Assembly: GCF_000416985.1 (NCBI RefSeq)
Contig: NZ_ATDL01000022.1
Location: 372,001 to 436,000, forward strand
Length of the DNA: 64,000 nt
Source of the DNA: Sphingobacterium paucimobilis HER1398
GTDB taxonomy: Bacteria; Bacteroidota; Bacteroidia; Sphingobacteriales; Sphingobacteriaceae
Direction: 5' to 3'
The notes below the pieces were generated by a model. The model saw only the letters and a list, made by a program, of their open reading frames with translations. It had not been told where the DNA came from and did no database searches. Within the stretch, counting starts at the first letter, position 1. Each line of letters starts with the position of its first letter. This document shows positions 26,504-35,260 of this stretch, piece after piece. Position numbers and translations under genes: made by a program.

Positions 26504-27067
26504 TTACTCTGCAATCAGCTTCAACAATCCATCCTTAATATTAGGGTTACCAAAATCCACCATCCCCGTATGCTGTACAGCGACCTCGCCACGCTTGTCC
26601 AAAATCACAGTCATCGGAATGGAGCTCGTCTCCAATTCAGAAGGTAATGGGCCGTGCAAGGTATATAACGGGAGATCAAATTTATTCTTCGCCATAAACT
26701 TAGAAGCCCCCTTAATATCCTCATCCACATCGATAGCCATGAATACGATATCCTTATTTGACTTCAAATCCAAAAATAACGTATTCAATGAAGGCATTTC
26801 CCGGATACAGGGAGGACACCAAGTCGCCCAAAAATTCATAACCACCACCTTCCCGCGAAGGGAGTCCAAGGTCGTAACCCGATTATTGATATCTACAAAA
26901 CTTGCACTCACGCCAACTGTAACCTCTTTCACATCCGTTCCTACTTTTTCCATAGCGATCGAATCTGCTAGAATAGTATTTTCTTTATCACCTGTCTCTT
27001 TAGTGTTGTTGGCACAACCAACAACCAGTAGTGCCCCGGCAATCATCATCAACAATTTTCTTTCCAT
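26504..27067 (-). CDS. TlpA-like thioredoxin lipoprotein
   Basis: A 187-residue lipoprotein. Lipobox VVGC with Cys18, then a thioredoxin fold with the active site FWATWCPPCIREMP (C84, C87) and a cis-proline at SSIPMTVILD. The CPPC site and the anchoring suggest a periplasmic disulfide reductase of the TlpA/ResA group. It is the last gene of the TolC-RND-adaptor operon, 21 bp behind the adaptor, an unusual passenger for a drug-type efflux operon. Confidence 0.85.
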   Translation of the reverse strand: MERKLLMMIAGALLVVGCANNTKETGDKENTILADSIAMEKVGTDVKEVTVGVSASFVDINNRVTTLDSLRGKVVVMNFWATWCPPCIREMPSLNTLFLDLKSNKDIVFMAIDVDEDIKGASKFMAKNKFDLPLYTLHGPLPSELETSSIPMTVILDKRGEVAVQHTGMVDFGNPNIKDGLLKLIAE

Positions 27068-27088
27068 ATCTGTATAATATTAATAGTG

Positions 27089-28177
27089 TTACTTCATTAA
27101 AGCCTTGACAACCTTTCCATCCGTAAGCTCTTCAGACGCGCGGTTTACAACCCGATCTTCTGTCGTTATAGGCCCAAATACCTCAACCAGGTTTTCGTGC
27201 GAGATACCCAAGCGTACCGGAACTCGTTCTGTCTTCCCATCTTCTCCTACCCGTATTACAAACACGCCAGACTGTGCATTGACCACAGCTTCTTTAGGTA
27301 CAAACATAGTCTTCTGTGCCCGCTTCAAGGAAAGCTGTACATCAGCAAAATCTCCACCAATCAGGCTTTTATCTCCATTAGGCACTTCAAATTCCAAACT
27401 CAATGAGCGCGTTGTAGGGTCTATAAATTTAGCATTTCTCTTCAATTTGGTTGTAAACGTTCGATTAGGAATACTCAACACCTGAAATTCAGCAACAGTA
27501 CTATCTGACACTGCCTGTCCATGCACCTCAGGTACGACAACTTTCAACTTCAGTTTATCATTGGCTACCAAATTGAACATAGGTATACCACTGTCACCCA
27601 GCAACGCTCCCGTAGAAAAATTACGTTGCGTAATAACACCGGAAAAAGGTGCACGGATCAATAAATAATCCTCCATATACTTCGATTTTTGATAAGCACC
27701 TCCTGCCTCTACAACCGCGGCACTATCCCGTAGCATATCACCATAGGCACGTTCCAGTTCCAGCGCCGATATCGCCCCTTTTTTGCGCCCATCGACATCA
27801 TGCAAACGCTTATAACGTAATTTACTAACCTCATAATTCGCTACTAACTGATGTTGCTTTGCACGATCGGATGTACTCTGTACATCCATTTCCGGAGCCT
27901 CCATTCGAGCGAGGAGTTGCCCTTTTTGCACATAATCGCCTACATCGACATGAATCTGCCGAACGAACCCCTTGACCTTTGAAAATAACGCCACCGACTC
28001 CTGTGGCTGTAGTTCCCCCGTCAACTTAATACGATACTGCGGTTGTAACGATTGAGGATGAGAGACTGCTAGCTCCAGCGTCTCCCCTTTCTTGTCTGTC
28101 TGCTCCTGTTTATCACTACCTTGTTGCTTACACCCAAGGAATACCATGAAAACTAACAAAAAACTATATCTTATCAT
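27089..28177 (-). CDS. RND efflux periplasmic adaptor lipoprotein
   Basis: A 362-residue membrane-fusion protein. Lipobox FLGC (Cys16), barrel-sandwich half ESVALFSKVKGFVRQIHVDVGDYVQKGQLLARM (about 58-92), a short alpha hairpin, second half LLIRAPFSGVITQRNFSTGALLG, then beta-barrel and membrane-proximal domains. It bridges the RND permease to the outer-membrane channel. It lies 4 bp after the permease gene. Energy coupling and substrate choice reside in the permease. Confidence 0.9.
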   Translation of the reverse strand: MIRYSFLLVFMVFLGCKQQGSDKQEQTDKKGETLELAVSHPQSLQPQYRIKLTGELQPQESVALFSKVKGFVRQIHVDVGDYVQKGQLLARMEAPEMDVQSTSDRAKQHQLVANYEVSKLRYKRLHDVDGRKKGAISALELERAYGDMLRDSAAVVEAGGAYQKSKYMEDYLLIRAPFSGVITQRNFSTGALLGDSGIPMFNLVANDKLKLKVVVPEVHGQAVSDSTVAEFQVLSIPNRTFTTKLKRNAKFIDPTTRSLSLEFEVPNGDKSLIGGDFADVQLSLKRAQKTMFVPKEAVVNAQSGVFVIRVGEDGKTERVPVRLGISHENLVEVFGPITTEDRVVNRASEELTDGKVVKALMK

Positions 28178-28181
28178 CTTT

Positions 28182-31100
28182 TTAATTATTATAAAACTTA
28201 CTATTTACATCATCGGGATCTAGAGAAGGTTCCAAATACGTAGCCTTCTTCATCATCAGTGAGAAAATAAGAGGAATCATCAATAAAATCACTAACGTAG
28301 AGCTAATCAAACCTCCAATTACTGCTTGACCAAGAGGTGCAATCTGCTCGCCTCCGTCGCCCATACCCAATGCCATCGGGATCATCCCCGCTACCATAGC
28401 TGCAGCTGTCATCAGAATAGGACGCAGACGGGATTTTGCGGCGATTATCGCCGCAAAACGGGCTGAAATAAAATATTTCTTACGATTCTGCTCTGCTTGA
28501 TTCACCAAAAGAACCGCATTCGAAACCGACACCCCGATAGACATGATAATCCCCATATAAGACTGCAAGTTCAACGTACTTCCAAATATCCAAATGAAAA
28601 AAGAACTACCTGCAATCACAGCCGGGACAACGGATAGAATAACAAGACTGACACGTACCGATTGGTAGTAAGCACTCATCATAAAGAAAATAACTACAAT
28701 CGCGATCGAAAGCCCTACCAAAAGCCCGGACAATGTTTCTTCTAATAACGTCAACGTTCCTTCCTTCCAAACCCGCATCCCCTTCGGAACCTCACCTATT
28801 TCGCTTAGCGCCTGATCAACGGCTTTATTCGCAGTACCTAAATCCGTCTGGTGAAGGTCTGCCAAAATCGTAACATAACGATTCGGTCCTCTACGATTTA
28901 CCTGTCCCGCTACAGTGCTATGGGTAATAGTAGCCACGTCCTCCAATATCGGATAACTCTTTCCTTTTTGTAATGGCATCGCACGCAGATCTTCAACAGC
29001 TTGTATTAGATTTTCAGGAACCTGTACCTGAACCTGAAACACCAGCCCCGATTTGGGATCTACCCAAAGGTTCTTGTCTGTAAATCGAGTCGAAGACGTC
29101 GTTGCAGAGATGTTACGTGACACCTCTTGAACGGTCAAACCATATTGTGCAAGACGCGTACGGTCCAGCTTGATATCAATAATGGGATAATGCAAAGGTT
29201 CTGCAATCTGTACATCCCTCAAAAAGTCATAATCTGACAGTTTAGACACCAACTTTTTAGCATAAGATTCGGCAGCCATCAGCTGTGGTGCACTCACCTT
29301 CACTTCAACTGGTGTCATCGAACCTTGGCCTATGATTTTATCCATCAGCTCCATCGGTTCGAAGTTGATGGTTACCGTAGGAAAATCTTTATCAATCCGT
29401 TCGCGGATCTGTTCTTTTAATACATCATTCTTTAGACCGATTTTCTTTTTATCCAAAGACAATTGTAAAACGCCCTCGCCAGTCGTACTGTTAAAAAGAA
29501 AAATAGGGTTAATAGGATTTGCAGAAGGGTGCATACCGACAAAAGCTGAACTTATCTTCACACTATTTTCAGGTAGCATTGCTGTAATAGATTCTCCAAT
29601 TTTACGAACGGTCTCTTCTGTATGTTCGAGACGTGTACCTTCCGGAAGCCGTATACGCAACTGAAAGTCACCACCTTCAGAACGTGGCAAAATATCCGTC
29701 CCCAAAAGTGAAAACATCAAAAAGATAGCTCCAAAACTCAGGATCAAATAACCTATTGTAGGCACTATCGAACGACGCACCAGGCGACGTACCAAAAAGG
29801 CATACTTCACATTCACACGCTCCATAAATGACCTCTTCCGACGAACGAACTGCCCGTGTACCTTAGACTTCATAATCCAATTGGCCATAATAGGCACAAA
29901 AGTCTGCGAAGCAATAAAAGAAGCGATCATCGCGAATGCAACAGCAAGCGACAGGGGCATAAACATATCCCGAGGTATACCACTCATCATAAATGCAGGA
30001 GTAAGCACGGCTAGGATACTTAATAAAATCAACAACTTGGGTGCTGAAATCTCTAACAATGCATCCAGGATAGCTCGGGCTTTAGACTTACCCAATTCCA
30101 TATGTTGGTGAATATTCTCAATGGTAACTGTAGCTTCATCCACCAGAATACCAATCGAAAGAGCCAAACCGCTTAAGGTCATAATATTGACACTCTGCCC
30201 AAAGAAATAGAGTGTGATCACAGCTGTAATAATAGCGATGGGAATGGTCAAAACCACAATTAACGCCCCTCGGACATCTCCTAGGAAAAGAAAAACCATC
30301 AGGCCTGTCAGCAACGCACCCAAAGCTCCCTCAAAAATCAGATTAGATAACGAACGGGAGATATACACCGACTGGTCAAAAGCATAACTGATTTTAACCC
30401 CTTCAGGCAATAGATTCTCCAGCATGGGCAACGATTTCTTAAGATTGTCTACTGCTGTTAGTGTCGATGCATCAGGCTTCTTAATAATAGGAAGATAAAC
30501 AGATCGCTTACCATTGATTAAGGCATAACCTACCGTTTGATCCGCCGCATCCATCACCGTAGCGACATCTCCAACCAACAATGTCCGATCAGCAATTGTC
30601 TTTATGGGTGTCTGGAGGAACTCCTCTACACCATCTGCAATAGAATTGACTGGTGCCATAAGATTTTTGTCTCCCAATCGCACATTACCTGCCGGCGAGG
30701 GAACCGAGTTTTTAGTAATCGCCAATGTAACCTCTTCTGGACTCAAGCCTGCAGCCTTCATCTTTTGAGGATCAATATTCACCACCAAACTACGCATATT
30801 ACCCCCAAATGGAGCTGGAGCTGTAATACCAGGTATATTGACAAACATAGGCCTTACTTTAGTAATCGCCATGGTCTGAAGTTCCGTCACAGAGTGTTTT
30901 TCACTATCAAAAACCAATTGTCCTACGGGAAGAGAGCTCCCGTCAAAACGCACCACCATAGGTGGCACGGCACCTGGTGGCAAAAAACCCATGGCACGCG
31001 ATACCTGCATACTCAGCTCGGCCGAAGCCTGGGACATATCCGTACCCGGATAAAAAGTCAATTTCATTAGCGAAAGACCTTGGATGCTTTTAAAATCCAA

Positions 31101-31337
31101 TTCCTTAACACCGTTGACAAAAAGTAAAACCTTCTGAAACTCATTCGCCATAAAACCGTCCATATAGGCAGGCGAAAGCCCCCCATAGGGCATCGCTATA
31201 TACATAGCAGGCGACTCAATCTCAGGAAAGATATCCACCTTAATCTTTTGAATAACCGGCCACGAAAAATAAGCAATCGCTATGATAACCATAATAAATG
31301 CAATAGGCTTCCGAAGCGCTGTTCTAATAATATTCAT
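28182..31337 (-). CDS. RND multidrug-type efflux permease
   Basis: A 1051-residue inner-membrane RND transporter with 12 helices and two large periplasmic loops. TM4 carries LSIGILVDEATVTIENIHQHMELGK, with a single Asp in the D-E pair position rather than the DFG...DGA signature of metal pumps. It therefore belongs to the AcrB/MdtC-like hydrophobe efflux or a related Bacteroidetes subgroup. Order on the strand is TolC, permease, adaptor, TlpA. The substrate is unknown. Confidence 0.9.
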   Translation of the reverse strand: MNIIRTALRKPIAFIMVIIAIAYFSWPVIQKIKVDIFPEIESPAMYIAMPYGGLSPAYMDGFMANEFQKVLLFVNGVKELDFKSIQGLSLMKLTFYPGTDMSQASAELSMQVSRAMGFLPPGAVPPMVVRFDGSSLPVGQLVFDSEKHSVTELQTMAITKVRPMFVNIPGITAPAPFGGNMRSLVVNIDPQKMKAAGLSPEEVTLAITKNSVPSPAGNVRLGDKNLMAPVNSIADGVEEFLQTPIKTIADRTLLVGDVATVMDAADQTVGYALINGKRSVYLPIIKKPDASTLTAVDNLKKSLPMLENLLPEGVKISYAFDQSVYISRSLSNLIFEGALGALLTGLMVFLFLGDVRGALIVVLTIPIAIITAVITLYFFGQSVNIMTLSGLALSIGILVDEATVTIENIHQHMELGKSKARAILDALLEISAPKLLILLSILAVLTPAFMMSGIPRDMFMPLSLAVAFAMIASFIASQTFVPIMANWIMKSKVHGQFVRRKRSFMERVNVKYAFLVRRLVRRSIVPTIGYLILSFGAIFLMFSLLGTDILPRSEGGDFQLRIRLPEGTRLEHTEETVRKIGESITAMLPENSVKISSAFVGMHPSANPINPIFLFNSTTGEGVLQLSLDKKKIGLKNDVLKEQIRERIDKDFPTVTINFEPMELMDKIIGQGSMTPVEVKVSAPQLMAAESYAKKLVSKLSDYDFLRDVQIAEPLHYPIIDIKLDRTRLAQYGLTVQEVSRNISATTSSTRFTDKNLWVDPKSGLVFQVQVQVPENLIQAVEDLRAMPLQKGKSYPILEDVATITHSTVAGQVNRRGPNRYVTILADLHQTDLGTANKAVDQALSEIGEVPKGMRVWKEGTLTLLEETLSGLLVGLSIAIVVIFFMMSAYYQSVRVSLVILSVVPAVIAGSSFFIWIFGSTLNLQSYMGIIMSIGVSVSNAVLLVNQAEQNRKKYFISARFAAIIAAKSRLRPILMTAAAMVAGMIPMALGMGDGGEQIAPLGQAVIGGLISSTLVILLMIPLIFSLMMKKATYLEPSLDPDDVNSKFYNN

Positions 31338-31351
31338 ATGTGTAACACGAT

Positions 31352-32707
31352 TTAAAAATGTTGGATAACGGGGTTAATATTCGCCTCCAGAAAAGCACGC
31401 TTTAAGACAATATTCCAATAGTTATAATACTGCAATAGATTTTGCTTCTCATTCTGAAGTAAGATAGCTTGAACCTGTAAAAGTTCGGCCAAATTAATAA
31501 GACCACCTTCATAGCGTACCTTATACATCTCATAAGCCTCAGAAGCCTGTTGCTTACTACGATCCGACTCCACCAGACCGGCAGCAGTCTGCCGCTCCTG
31601 AGTCGACAGATCCAGCAAACGCTGCTCCAATTCATTATCTAACAATCGGTATTCGTCCTCGACTTTGCTCCGCTTGGCTTCGAAAATCTTACGATTAGAC
31701 TTAGCCGTAAATAGCTGTTGTAAATTCCAGTTCACCCCTACGCCAACAAAATAATTATGGGCATAGTTCTGAAACATATCTCCATAACTATTGGAGGCCA
31801 CACCTGATGACGAGACTCCCGAACTCCGGCTAGAAAGAGCTCCTATCCCTATAATTTGAGGCAATACTTGTTTGCTGGATTTCTTGACCAATTGGTCTAA
31901 TTTTTCCGCTTCAGTCTTCTTGATCTCTAACAGGGGCTGGAGCACATCTCCCTCTGTTTCCGCTTTCAACAAAACAAAAAAACGAGCTGCAGACTGAGCT
32001 GCTGGATTGACCGCCCCTCCCACAAATTCCGAAAGCGCATACACGCCACCTTTCAACTGTCCAGAAACATGAGATAGCTCAGACTGCACATTATTTAATG
32101 AAGAAGATACAAGCAGCGTATCCGCACTTGGAACAATACCACTGGTCGCCAGATCCCGAGTGAGTTCCAAAATATCCTGATACCTCTTCAGGTGCTCATG
32201 ATACCAATCCGAAAGAATCTGGTAATACAGGTAATTTATATAGCGTTGAGAAAGTTCATTCTGTACCAATAGCGTATATTGATTTGCTTCCCAGGTAGAC
32301 TGCTTTATTGCTGTAGATCCCAGAGCTTTGTCTAAATTTTTCCGTCCAAAATTGACCAAATCCCAATTTAGACTACTTGTAGCATATTGATTAAACGTAT
32401 TAGAAGAGCCACCCGAGGTATTTGAGCCACTGATATTAAAAATACCCGGCATGGGATAAAAGGCCCCCGAAACATTATTCAACGAGCTTAATCCCTGTTG
32501 GTACTGGAGCCATACCTGTGGTTTATAACGCTCCAATGAAGACGCACTATCCAATCGGGAAATACCGATTTCTTGGTCTTTTATAGAAAATCCTTTATAA
32601 TTTGCTTTTGTCTGCTGCCAATAGTCCTCGAGTACTTGACCATGCACATTATTAGTGATAAGTCCTGTCCCAATGACGAGCAAACAAGCACATAACTTGT
32701 TGATCAT
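31352..32707 (-). CDS. TolC-family outer-membrane channel
   Basis: A 451-residue outer-membrane efflux protein. Signal peptide at 1-23 (MINKLCACLLVIGTGLITNN, then VHG), two helical OEP halves separated near residue 250, and a serine/glycine-rich loop SGVASNSYGDMFQ. It is the first gene of the RND operon, 14 bp ahead of the permease gene. Its start lies about 40 nt below a small hairpin AGCC-cgtc-GGCT (32747-32758) that may partially terminate the upstream small-lipoprotein transcript. Confidence 0.87.
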   Translation of the reverse strand: MINKLCACLLVIGTGLITNNVHGQVLEDYWQQTKANYKGFSIKDQEIGISRLDSASSLERYKPQVWLQYQQGLSSLNNVSGAFYPMPGIFNISGSNTSGGSSNTFNQYATSSLNWDLVNFGRKNLDKALGSTAIKQSTWEANQYTLLVQNELSQRYINYLYYQILSDWYHEHLKRYQDILELTRDLATSGIVPSADTLLVSSSLNNVQSELSHVSGQLKGGVYALSEFVGGAVNPAAQSAARFFVLLKAETEGDVLQPLLEIKKTEAEKLDQLVKKSSKQVLPQIIGIGALSSRSSGVSSSGVASNSYGDMFQNYAHNYFVGVGVNWNLQQLFTAKSNRKIFEAKRSKVEDEYRLLDNELEQRLLDLSTQERQTAAGLVESDRSKQQASEAYEMYKVRYEGGLINLAELLQVQAILLQNEKQNLLQYYNYWNIVLKRAFLEANINPVIQHF

Positions 32708-32780
32708 CGATTAAAATTTATAGTAAAAAACACAATTAGAATAAAGAGCCCGTCGGCTTAACTTTAACAGTGTTTAAATC

Positions 32781-33164
32781 CTATAAATTGAACCGTTTTA
32801 TAAAAAGGAATAGATTATTGGAGCCATAATAATAGGCCCGTGGTGGGTAAACTCTAGAACTTTTTTGGGGAACACCTAAAAATAGAACAAAAAAGAAAGC
32901 CAATAACAATACCGAAGGAGAAAAATCGATATCAGAATGACCTACCTTCACTAAATTTTCTTTAATCTCCAATACACAAGGTGCTTCTAAAGGCGTAATC
33001 AATTTAGAATGCTTGATGGTCAATCCCGAAGAAGGTTGTGATGTAGAGCTAAGCTTAATAGATGCCTTAATAGGACAAGAGGTCAGAATAAACACCATAA
33101 AAATGCCTATGATTCGCATTATACATGCAAATGAGCTACTTTTTATAGTATATAAATTATTCAT
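32781..33164 (-). CDS. small lipoprotein-like membrane protein, unknown
   Basis: A 127-residue protein of unknown function. A hydrophobic segment ending in the lipobox-like ILTSC (Cys30), a polar stretch with two further Cys, then a second hydrophobic helix SPSVLLLAFFFVLFLGV (about 81-97) and a basic, aromatic tail. A -7 box ends 5 nt before the ATG at 33164, so the mRNA is probably leaderless. A second start at 33119 would give a shorter signal. It lies on the same strand just upstream of the TolC-RND operon and may be its first member. Confidence 0.6.
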   Translation of the reverse strand: MNNLYTIKSSSFACIMRIIGIFMVFILTSCPIKASIKLSSTSQPSSGLTIKHSKLITPLEAPCVLEIKENLVKVGHSDIDFSPSVLLLAFFFVLFLGVPQKSSRVYPPRAYYYGSNNLFLFIKRFNL

Positions 33165-33169
33165 CAGTA

Positions 33170-33177
33170 CAAATATA
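33170..33177 (-). promoter_or_regulatory. -7 box, leaderless start
   Basis: Minus-strand TATATTTG, only 5 nt before the ATG at 33164, implying a leaderless transcript for the small lipoprotein gene. Confidence 0.5.
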
Positions 33178-33358
33178 GACTATTCCTCCTCAGAATAAAA
33201 TAGATGTAACGCCTATTTTACCTTTTCAAGACATCATTTGACACGCTAGAGGTATCCCTCCCAATAAGATATTGACAGAATTAACTTTCAAAACTTTCCA
33301 TTTTGCCATCTATACGACTTAAAAAATATCTTTTTGAAAAAACAGACAACGCAATCGA

Positions 33359-33385
33359 TTGTTTAGAAGGAATTATTTATTTTTG
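33359..33385 (+). promoter_or_regulatory. promoter of glmS
   Basis: TTG (33359-33361), 16-nt spacer and TATTTTTG (33378-33385). The spacer is slightly short. The leader to the glmS ATG would be about 25 nt, leaving no room for a glmS ribozyme. Confidence 0.5.
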
Positions 33386-33415
33386 TAGTCCTATTAACAG
33401 ATTAAACTTGATACT

Positions 33416-35257
33416 ATGTGTGGAATTGTCGGCTATGTAGGCCATCGACAAGCATACCCCTATTTAATAGAGGGATTGCGTAAACTAGAATACCGCGGAT
33501 ACGATAGCGCAGGAATCGCGCTCCATTCTCAACAACAATTACTAATATCCAAAACAGCTGGTAAGGTGGCTGCATTAGAAGAGTTGACGAAAACAATAGA
33601 CCTTTCGGCCAAAACAGGAATAGGACATACCAGATGGGCTACCCATGGGGTACCATCCGATCACAATGCCCATCCGCATCGTTCGCAGAATGGAAAACTG
33701 GCATTGGTACACAATGGTATTATTGAGAATTACGCAACAATAAAAGAAGAGCTACTCAAAAAAGGCTATACCTTCAAAAGTGATACAGACTCTGAAGTAC
33801 TGCTCAATTTCATTGAAGACATCAAAACAAATAATGCCTGTACGCTCGAAGAAGCAATACGTATCGCCTTAAAACGTATTACAGGAGCTTATGTCATCCT
33901 CGTACTGGACGAAGACAGCCCAAACACGATTATAGCTGCAAGAAAAGGTAGCCCACTGGTCATCGGAATTGGCAATGGTGAACATTTCTTAGGCTCTGAT
34001 GCATCCCCTATGTTGGGACATACCAAAGAAGTCGTTTATATCAATGACTATGAGCTGGCAATTATAAAACCTGATGAGCTGATCCTAAAAAACCTAGGTA
34101 ACGATATCGTAACGCCATTCGTACAAAAATTGGATATGGAATTGGCCAGCATAGAAAAAGCAGGCTACCCGCACTTCATGTTGAAAGAGATATTTGAGCA
34201 ACCTAAAGCAATTCAGGATTGTCTAAGAGGAAGATTAGATAGCACCACGCACCAGATTACCCTAAGCGGGTTAGAAAAAGTAAAAGACAAACTTCTAGCT
34301 GCACATCGCATCATTATCGTCGCCTGTGGAACCAGCTGGCATGCTGCACTCCTAGCAGAATATTGGATTGAAGAGCTCTGTCGTATTCCTGTTGAAGTAG
34401 AATACGCCTCTGAATTCAGATACAGAAATCCAATCGTGGGACCAGATGATCTGATCATAGCCATATCCCAAAGTGGAGAAACCGCGGATACACTCGTCGC
34501 ACTTGAAAACGCAAAACAACATGGTGCTACTATATTCGGGGTCGTCAATGTTGTCGGATCCTCCATTGCCAGACTATCTGATTCGGGCATCTACACACAC
34601 GCCGGACCAGAAATAGGAGTAGCCAGTACAAAAGCATTTACAACTCAGCTTGCAGCTCTTTTATTATTCGCAATCAAGCTCGCGCAATACAAACAAAAAA
34701 TAGATACCGCTACCAGCGACACGCTTATCAACGAACTACAGGCTGTACCCGATAAGGTACAGGAGATCTTAAATTCACAACTCGAAAAGATAAAGAGTAT
34801 AGCCCATAAATATGTGGACGCAAAAGATTTTCTATACCTAGGTCGTGGATATAACTTTCCGATAGCATTAGAAGGCGCTCTAAAACTCAAAGAAATCTCT
34901 TACATCCATGCAGAAGGCTATCCAGCAGCTGAAATGAAACATGGACCGATTGCATTGGTAGACGAAAATCTACCGGTATTGTTCATTGCTACAAAAGATA
35001 AAATACAGGAAAAGATAATCAGCAATATGCAAGAGATAAAAGCCCGTTCGGGACAGCTCATTGCACTGGTATCAACCGATGACACTTTCGTATCTTCCAT
35101 GGCCGACGACAGTATCGAAATACCTGAAGCACACGAAATCATAGCGCCTATACTATCCACTATTCCTCTACAGCTATTGGCTTACTATATCGGTATTGCC
35201 AGAGGCTGTGACGTGGACAAACCTAGAAATTTAGCTAAATCAGTAACGGTAGAATAG
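33416..35257 (+). CDS. glmS: glutamine-fructose-6-phosphate aminotransferase
   Basis: A 613-residue enzyme making glucosamine-6-phosphate, the entry to UDP-GlcNAc for peptidoglycan and LPS. The N-terminal glutaminase starts MCGIVGYVG with nucleophile Cys2, which fixes the start. Two SIS isomerase domains follow (about 290-430 and 460-600), with CGTSWHA and SQSGETADTLVAL motifs, and the C-terminus ends DKPRNLAKSVTVE as in all GlmS. The DUF4954 gene starts 3 bp downstream. Confidence 0.97.
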   Translation: MCGIVGYVGHRQAYPYLIEGLRKLEYRGYDSAGIALHSQQQLLISKTAGKVAALEELTKTIDLSAKTGIGHTRWATHGVPSDHNAHPHRSQNGKLALVHNGIIENYATIKEELLKKGYTFKSDTDSEVLLNFIEDIKTNNACTLEEAIRIALKRITGAYVILVLDEDSPNTIIAARKGSPLVIGIGNGEHFLGSDASPMLGHTKEVVYINDYELAIIKPDELILKNLGNDIVTPFVQKLDMELASIEKAGYPHFMLKEIFEQPKAIQDCLRGRLDSTTHQITLSGLEKVKDKLLAAHRIIIVACGTSWHAALLAEYWIEELCRIPVEVEYASEFRYRNPIVGPDDLIIAISQSGETADTLVALENAKQHGATIFGVVNVVGSSIARLSDSGIYTHAGPEIGVASTKAFTTQLAALLLFAIKLAQYKQKIDTATSDTLINELQAVPDKVQEILNSQLEKIKSIAHKYVDAKDFLYLGRGYNFPIALEGALKLKEISYIHAEGYPAAEMKHGPIALVDENLPVLFIATKDKIQEKIISNMQEIKARSGQLIALVSTDDTFVSSMADDSIEIPEAHEIIAPILSTIPLQLLAYYIGIARGCDVDKPRNLAKSVTVE

Positions 35258-35260
35258 ACG

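Noticed and set aside
26442..27077. 211-codon open frame antisense to the TlpA-like gene
   Set aside because: The opposite strand carries a clear thioredoxin fold with signal peptide. The antisense translation has no family features and starts inside a terminator.
33386..33415. glmS ribozyme
   Set aside because: The predicted leader is only about 25 nt, far too short for the ribozyme.
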